NCBI GenBank assembly: GCA_946902985.2
Contig: OX336397.1
Span: forward strand, 191,708,813 to 191,772,812
From: Meconema thalassinum
Taxonomy: Eukaryota > Arthropoda > Insecta > Orthoptera > Tettigoniidae
DNA length: 64,000 nt
Direction: 5' to 3'
Made by a program: the position numbers and the translations under genes. Below, piece after piece: positions 57,166-64,000 of this stretch. The notes under the pieces are model-generated. The model was not told the origin of the DNA and did not search any database. It saw nothing but the letters and a program-made list of their open reading frames with translations. The stretch's first letter is position 1. The number at the start of each line of letters is the position of its first letter.

Positions 57166-60100
57166 TTATAAATAGGAGACATGAATATGAATGATCCATA
57201 GTGAATGCCATAGATATTTACACAGCCGCACACTTGACCGATGACTAGAGAGTCCATCCGGCATATTGATGAAGGACTCCTACCGTAAGCATGATTGAAG
57301 CTTGACGTGTAACCTTCGACAGGCATAGTCCTGAAACTACGTCAAAACGTGCTCGACAAATCGAGGAGTATCAGTCTAATTCAGCTTAATCTAACAAATA
57401 AGGATACGCGTTTGCGTGCAGTATAACTGCTAAGTGTATTTAAAACTATAAGAGATAGCAGATTCAGAATATTTGTTATATTTCAAGAACTATCTAACGC
57501 AGGCGTCGAGCACGCTGCCGAACCACATTTTTCAGAAGTGCAACGAAATTTATAAAACAGTGCAGAACAGTAAAGGACAGTTTACGAGTGAATTTAATGT
57601 AAACCAGTTTTTAGTGTGTACTGTAGCACAAGCTACAATGTTTAAATTCTGTGATCGGAAAACCAATGGCCTTTATTAACCGCTACACCAGTGCAAATTC
57701 AGTGCAATTGCTAGTTGAGGCGTAACAGTAAATTCAGTGCAACCAAATCTTATAGCATCATGGCATTATTAACACACATTTATTGTAAAGAAGAAATGCC
57801 GATTATTCATTCAACTATGAATGTAGGAATGGAATAGAAACCCCATAGGATGGCGGGGTTTAGCGACGGTTGGACCGTACTACCAATGGTTTAGCGATGG
57901 TTGGATCGCACTATAAAGCAAGCACGTGGATTACAGGCATCCCATCTATATGCCTTACTTGCTACTTAAACCATGCAAGAAAATATGAAGAACACACGTG
58001 AGTCGGGTAAATTGCCGAATATATTTTTATGTACGATCCTGTTATGGGGATTAGCTTAGTTATTATAACCTTACGCCGCACATTCCTAAGTAGGTTTTAT
58101 CATTAACATGTACTCCTAGTGGTGGAGGAACCACAACATATCGTATCATTTGCACTTGCTGAGGATAAATGCATTTGCCAACAATTTTTGAAAATAACAT
58201 TTTTATATCTTCGACAGAGCATCGAACCAATACACTTTAGCGTGTAGGAATTTGTGACACAGTCATGTCTCAATAACTGTATTTTATGTGAGCAGTAAAA
58301 ACTCAACGACCAGCCGTTGGCCGTGAAGGAAGCCTATGTCACATGTTTTGTTTATTTTGACCTTGTGAACGCGATGACAGCGCACTCTTTTCTTTATCAA
58401 ATTACTTAGAAGGCAGTGGGCACAGTGAACACTAAACATTACTACCTGAAAACCAGTTCATGAAGTGTGGAGAAATGAAACAAACAACTTTATTAATTCG
58501 ACAAGCAGACGACTGCCCAAACCAGCTATGAATTGTAACATTATAAGATGAGGTGAACAAGCTACCTTAGGTTCGAAAGAACGGGTCATTTTATAGGACT
58601 GTAAGCAAAAGATCCAGGTTCATAATACTAGATTTCCAGACATTAGGCGTCTATAAGTTCAGAGTATACAGCTGTTACGACGGCGATATTAAACCTTATC
58701 CTCAAGCTTGGATTGTATCAATTTAGTCAGAACCATGTTATGCTAAAACGCACTACAGCGGTAGGATATGATTACCCTTAGATGCAAGTACAAGTTTTAG
58801 TACTATATGGGCTGGTAACGCGCTCGACTTTTGTCAGGTTATTACAGCAGATGATCAATGGATCAGTGGTATTTATCAGTACACAGACGTGCTATTTGAG
58901 GTTATGGACTTGATATTTCTTCCAATGATGTGTTTGTATTGGATGTTTGGTACGCCAATTGTTTACACTACACGAATTTAGCATGGTAATTACAAAAAAT
59001 ACAATGGAACTGATTGGACTAAACTGATCTGATAAATATGAAGGTAATAATCAAATATCAGGATTTTCAACTAAAACTGAGTATAAACCAAGAGCTAGGA
59101 ACTCTAATAAAATTTAACCAAACCTATAAACTTAACTGAACCTTGATGACCATAACTTAGATTTGATTCTTCAACTCTTTATAAATACAAATATAGCTTT
59201 CCCTATTGAGCGACGACAGTCATTTAGTTACGTGTCTAAACAAGGGAACTAAACTGATAATGCGATGTTAGACATGTTTTGCTCATGCAATCGCCGACGT
59301 AACATTTCTCTTCCAACACAAACATGACCCAAGTTCACAAACAGTGAATTTGCGATGTAGTAAGGTAAAGAGCAGTGGCGCCCATTGCGCACGTAATTTA
59401 AGAGTGTTTACATGTTATACATTTGTGTTGTGATTAGACTAGGCTTTTCATACTTTCTGTTAGGATCAGAATGTGCATAGATTTAGCTTGGAAATAAATT
59501 TAGGATGAAACGCTTCTCGTTTACATCATTGTTGTTATCAACGTACGATAGGCATTAGATTAAATTATTATAACGTTAAATGTTGGAAATGACACCATCA
59601 TAGGGTAGCTTTAAACTTATTATGCTTTAAATGTAACTAATATCTTGCATTGTATACAAGTAAATAACTTACCTTGCTGTAGGATCATTCTTGTACTAAT
59701 ATTATTATTGAATTTCCGAAGTAATTGAATAGGGAAAATCTACGTGTCATTCTCTTCGATTGCATTCTTCGTTTTTCTATTTTTGCGTAGGACTTCGAGA
59801 GGCGTAATTTGTTAGGATTATCGCATGGATACGAATTACATCATCTTGAACATTGTTAGCATGGAATAGCCGTTTTTACCTCTCGGAAGTAGTTAGGGGT
59901 CTGCCACTTTTTTGAATAAACTAAGTGTGATTTAAATGTAAGCCTTGCCTCTTTATTGTATTTTGTTGAGTTTGTATTCCTCTGGACTGGTAGTTTTACC
60001 TCTTATTACACCCGACACCCCCGAGTACTGTTTCTTGGGTGCTTTCCCAGTCCAAGAATGCATTCCTTCCCGGCCTATATGTCTTCCTGAGAGATGGGGG

Positions 60101-60296
60101 TTTCGGAAGGGTCATTTAAGGTCGATAGCTCCCCGGAATTCTCGTCAATCGGGCACAATACATACTTTAGTATAGAAAACCTTACGGGTGAATGGAGAGC
60201 ACTATTTAGGGCTACACCGATTGTGTAGAAATGATTGATAGTACAGTACACAGCGCATAGTACATATAGAGTGGTCTGTTATAATGTATAGAAGAT
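57166..60296. other. Long non-coding stretch, 3' part related to 29880-30260
   Basis: No recognisable protein. The 3' part (59590-60010) shares ordered landmarks with 29880-30260, including an AATAAA at 59915 followed by a T-rich segment, which suggests the end of the same retroelement or LTR family. A small tandem pair ('tttagcgacggttgga', 'tttagcgatggttgga') lies at 57858 and 57891. Confidence 0.35.
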
Positions 60297-60304
60297 GGCA
60301 CACT

Positions 60305-61358
60305 CAGGCGCGGATCTAGAGTTTGGCTTTGGAGGGGGTCAGAGAATAGAAATTGTTAAGAAAAATGGTATCACTAAAAACGCAAAAAAATCACAAAATA
60401 ACCAAACGTACAAAACCAGACCATTTTTTGCAAGCTACATGGATAGAAATTTGATGCGATTAGCGCACCAAAAATATTCGGACAAATTGCAACGGCGTGT
60501 TTCGCGAGTTTTACATCGAGCTTCGAGAAAAGTATCAAGGTATGTTACAGTTTTGGCAAGTCGAGTTGGTACCGACAAAGGGAGAAAGTCACAGCTTAAA
60601 TTGCCAACCAAGCTTGCAGTTTGGACGCCGGCAAATTTTTTTGGTCCAAAAATGCCCCGAATTCCTATCCGTGTAGATATATGACAAACAAAAAATGAAT
60701 TTTTTTTATAAACCAAAATATACTCGGCACAACAATTAGCGGGCCAGACGCTTTTGGATTCTCCCATTTCAACAGTTGTTGCCGAGTCCGAATTGTGGGT
60801 CGCAAAATGGGAGCGCATTGTTGAAAACGGCGGCAAGATCCCCGATTCGATTGTTGTCATTTGTTATGAGTGTGACGAGGATATTTATCCATCCATCAAT
60901 AAACTGTTACGTATCCTCATCGCACTTCCTGTGAGTGTAGCCACTGCAGAAAGAAGTTTTTCAACTCTCAGTCGCCTCAAAACTTGGCTAAGAGCAACCA
61001 TGGCAGAAGACAGGCTCACCGGACTTGCATTGCTGCACTTTCATCGTGACATCACTACAAACATCGATTCGGTAATCACAAGATTTACTAAACAAAAAAG
61101 ACGAATTGATTTGTTATATAAATAATCGTTTTTGTATAACAGGTATGAAGTTGTAAATATGTACAGTTGTAACAGAACATATTAATTGCAATTAAGATAT
61201 TTTCAGTATGAAAAAAAACTGTTTTTCAGTTAAAATGCGTTAAGTTTTATTTGTCTGGTTATTGAGTTTTCGTTTTTTGAGTTTGGAAAAAAAATGGTCT
61301 CCGTTTGGGGGGGGGGGGGGTCAAGACCCCCGTGACCCTCCCCTTGAATCCGCGCCTG
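60305..61358 (+). mobile_element. Internally deleted hAT element, 1,054 bp
   Basis: Terminal inverted repeats CAGGCGCGGAT, with G/C-rich subterminal runs (a long G run ends at 61320), bracketed by a perfect 8-bp duplication GGCACACT (60297-60304 and 61359-61366). The ends differ from the 50312 element, so it is a separate hAT family. It retains only the last part of a transposase gene. Confidence 0.95.
60772..61125 (+). CDS. hAT C-terminal dimerisation domain, open frame
   Basis: About 117 uninterrupted codons read VVAESELWVAKWERIVENG through IYPSINKLLRILIALPVSVA and TAERSFSTLSRLKTWLRATM to the stop at 61123-61125. The ERSFS…LKTWLR block is the signature of the hAT dimerisation domain, which assembles transposase multimers. 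A possible splice acceptor (CCCATTTCAACAG) sits just before 60772, so it looks like the last exon of the full gene. The first in-frame ATG is internal. The zinc finger and catalytic core are absent, so it cannot transpose. It could at most act as a dimerisation fragment. Intactness over >110 codons is notable. Confidence 0.7.
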   Translation, partial: TVVAESELWVAKWERIVENGGKIPDSIVVICYECDEDIYPSINKLLRILIALPVSVATAERSFSTLSRLKTWLRATMAEDRLTGLALLHFHRDITTNIDSVITRFTKQKRRIDLLYK

Positions 61359-61640
61359 GGCACACTACACTCTACACGACTGCAAGCCTCCCCTCTAGCG
61401 AGCAACATTTTAACTGGCACAATTTATTCTGAACTTTCACTTGTACTTTCACTTCTGTACACTGGCTTAATCCTCCTCCCCCGATGTTGGTATTAAACAT
61501 TCTCCACACTATGTTCACAGTATATCAAAAATTATATCTGGGCCTGTATTGACAGTAGGATATAAAGGCCGAAGCTGGTACAGGGCCTGATGCGCAAGAT
61601 GGCCGCCACACGCAACCACACCCTTTAATGGCGGGCTTTT
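61359..61640. other. No recognisable gene
   Basis: Short spacer. It contains the phrase 'gatgcgcaagatggccgcc', similar to the 'aagatggcgg' phrases of repeat Y. Confidence 0.35.
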
Positions 61641-62900
61641 CAAATTATGTTTTATTTGTTATTAACTATGCATTGCTTATTATTTTTTATTATTATTTTT
61701 TATATTTAATTTATTATTTAAATAATTTTTAATAATTTATTTTTATTTTTAATATTTCATTTATCATTAATTATTTTTATTGTGTCAAAGCACTAAACTG
61801 CAAGGTAATTAACCAATCAATTATCTAACCCAAGAAACATCTATATTAAACATTTAAATTAATGCATGTAACATTTTCTATTTTTACAATTTACATTTTA
61901 AATTTTAGATTTTAGATTTAACTTTTTAGTTTTTACATTTTCAAATTTTATATTTTGCGAATAAGACCAAACTACAAGGTCACTGACCGAACATTTTATT
62001 TTCGAATTTTTGTTTTTTAACTTTTAAATTTTAATTTATTTAATACTTAATATTTTTTAAGCACAATGGCTAATACACTAAATGGTCACTACACGCAACC
62101 ACTTAAACTTAAGTCATGCTAACCTAACCTAACCTAACTTTACCTAACCTAACTTCACCTAACATCAGTTCACCTAACCAAACCTTACATAACCTAACTT
62201 TACCTAACCTAACCCTACCTAACCTAACCCACAGAAACCTCATTCAGAGATTTAAATTAATGCATGTAAGATTTTCTATTTTTACACTTTAGCTTTTAGT
62301 TTTTGATTTCTAGATTTTAAGTTTTAAGATTTTAGATTTAAGCTTTTGTTTCGATTTTACAATTTTAGATTTTACATTTTAGATTTGAGATATTTTGATT
62401 TTTGCTTTTACATTTTAGATTCTCCACAAAGAGTAAACTACAAGGTCACATACCTAACCTAACACTACCTAACCAAACATGTCCTCACCTAACTTTACCT
62501 AACCTAACCTAACATAATCCGCAGAAACCTCATTTAAAGATTTTAATTAATGCATGCACGATTTTCTATCTTTTACATATTTGATTTTACATTTTTAGAT
62601 TTTACGTTTTAGATTTTAGTATTTAGATTTTGATTTAACTTTTTAGATTTTACGTTTTAGATTTTTACATTTTTAGATTTTAGTTATTAAGATTTTAGAC
62701 TTTTCATATTGTTTTATTTTAAATTTTTAGATTTTCGATTTTTTAATTTTTATTTTACATTTTAGATTTTCCGAAAAGAGTAAACTACAAGGTCACATAC
62801 CTAACCTAACCTAACCTAACCTCAGTTTACCTAACCAAACATGTCCTCGCCTTACTCTACCTAACCTAACTTTATCAAACCTAACCTTTAAAGCTAAGCC
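61641..62900 (+). repeat. AT-rich tandem blocks with CCTAA telomere-type runs
   Basis: Three related blocks, each with 'aattaatgcatg' (61858, 62255, 62547), then a low-complexity run of 'ttttagattttacatttt', then 'aaactacaaggtca' (61968, 62427, 62783). The last two blocks are each followed by runs of CCTAACCTAA. CCTAA-rich segments are at 62121-62230, 62452-62515 and 62798-62885. (TTAGG/CCTAA)n is the ancestral arthropod telomere repeat. Here it is interrupted and interstitial. Confidence 0.8.
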
Positions 62901-63127
62901 AAAGGCTAATCAACACACCCAAAGTATATAAGGGCAGACGCAACTATATTTATGCTAGTCTTATAGAGAGTAAGGTAAAGCTAACACTTGCACTATGGCT
63001 ACTGTGCAAGATGCTCGCTATGCACAACCAGCTTAGGATTACAAAGTCAGTTAAGTTTTAACAAGTAAAAGCTTTTGATCTTTTTTTTTTCATATTTTAA
63101 ACATTGCAGTTTTCCAATTTACAGTAA
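62901..63127. other. No recognisable gene
   Basis: Spacer between the AT-rich blocks and the family A repeat. Confidence 0.35.
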
Positions 63128-64000
63128 TAACAAGTAGTTCCGTGATGAATTATACAGCCTATTTTCATATATCCTACTTATGTTAATTGCCTCTATCTAC
63201 AAACAAAATTTCAGTTTGATTGCTGTAATAGATTCGTAGATATTGAGAACCGACCGGATATTTTGGATGGTCGCCATGTTGGATTTTATATATGTCGGTC
63301 CTAGAGTTATGTACTGTTACATGAAGATTATTGTGTACGTGTAGAATTCAAACTTCAATCGCATTATTAGGACACAAGAAGTAACAAGGAGATTTAAAAT
63401 TTTCGCACAGCTGCCATCTTGTGTTTATGGAAACAATTGAAATAAATTAGATGCCAGTGGATAAACATTCGTATAAGGATTTACAGTACCAAGTTTCACT
63501 GCACTCGGATGATTAAATTGCGAGAAACGTCCATGTGAATATTTATACTTCCTGTCGCCGCCATGTTGGATTTGTGATCACTAGGTTGTTTACAGTCCTA
63601 TAGCTGAACTTAAGTTCATAGCCCCTATGAACATAAAACAATTCAGTTTGATTGCTACAATAGATTCGTAGATATTCAAAGCCGTCTAAATATTTCGGAT
63701 GGTCGCTATGTTGGATTGTTAAATGTATAGGCCATAGAGTCATGTACCATTAAAGGAAAATTATTGCGTAGGTTCATTATTCAATCTTTCACATCGATCG
63801 CATGATTACGACACAAGAAATAAAAACTTAATTTTAAAATTCGCAAAGCCGCCATCCTGAGGTTATGTAAACAATTGAACTAAATTAGATACCAGTGTAT
63901 TACAATGTGAATAAACATTTCCTGTACCAGATATCATTGCTGTTGGAACATAAAATCGCGAGATTGGTCTATTTAAAATTTTCAAATTCGCTTGGCCGCC
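63128..64000 (+). repeat. Family A dispersed repeat, copy 3 (5' part, runs off window)
   Basis: Starts 'aacaagtagttccgtgatga' followed by AGCCTATTTTCATATATCC, matching 16194 onward through the repeated 'gccgccat' sub-blocks. It is still in progress at the window edge. The start hairpin is degraded (GATGAATT against GAGGAACT). Confidence 0.85.

Noticed and set aside
60295..60684. Open plus-strand frame of 129 codons and an overlapping minus-strand frame (60435-60860)
   Set aside because: It crosses the hAT terminal repeat at 60305 and has no recognisable motif. It is probably residual non-coding sequence of the deleted element.

Overview
This window looks like nuclear DNA from an arthropod, most likely an insect with a large, transposon-rich genome. 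The evidence is the repertoire of mobile elements (Tc1, mariner, P/THAP, hAT/ZMYM1-like, Helitron-like, several LINE clades, tRNA-derived SINEs), GT-AG introns, eukaryotic class II tRNA architecture and blocks of the arthropod telomere-type motif CCTAA. I see no complete, undamaged host protein gene. Nearly every coding-looking stretch is a fragment or damaged copy of a transposon protein. The exceptions that may be host-derived are a FLYWCH zinc-finger reading frame (13912-14542, minus), a C2H2 zinc-finger exon (32364-32949, minus) and a tRNA-like gene (13541-13626).

Layout. 1-7700: a dispersed family A repeat, a decayed P-element/THAP transposase (minus, with a recognisable intron), a LINE reverse transcriptase fragment and small tandem repeats. 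8930-12470: an 88-bp satellite with a 264-bp higher-order unit, then a ~15-bp minisatellite. 12770-15630: a LINE tail, the tRNA, the FLYWCH frame, a 16-bp minisatellite and a tRNA-Arg-like relic. 16190-19156: a full family A repeat abutting a Helitron-like element. 19860-26020: LINE fragments, including a CR1-type ORF1 (PHD-like finger plus SGNH hydrolase), a second internally deleted copy of apparently the same LINE, and a 193-bp insert ending in a complete type III hammerhead ribozyme motif. 26040-32340: a fossil Tc1, a long non-coding stretch, a SINE candidate and an almost intact Tc1 (one stop codon). 32360-41700: the zinc-finger exon, dispersed repeats, a Helitron-like element carrying a nested mariner, and LINE tails. 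41722-57165: three more Helitron-like elements in a row, hosting a solo LTR, a SINE and a 4.26-kb hAT element with a perfect 8-bp target duplication. 57166-64000: a non-coding stretch resembling part of the 26-30 kb region, a 1,054-bp hAT derivative, AT-rich tandem repeats with CCTAA blocks, and another family A repeat.

How it works together: this is a nested transposon graveyard. Its insertion order can be read from target-site duplications. For example the mariner, SINE, LTR and hAT are all younger than the Helitron-like hosts they interrupt. The most unusual items are the hammerhead ribozyme at the end of a small element with an 18-bp target duplication, the leucine-type tRNA body carrying an AAA (Phe) anticodon, the two LINE copies whose junction could be splicing-derived, and the mariner whose ~200-bp inverted repeats include the 3' end of its transposase gene. 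All family calls rest on reading motifs by eye. No searches were run.
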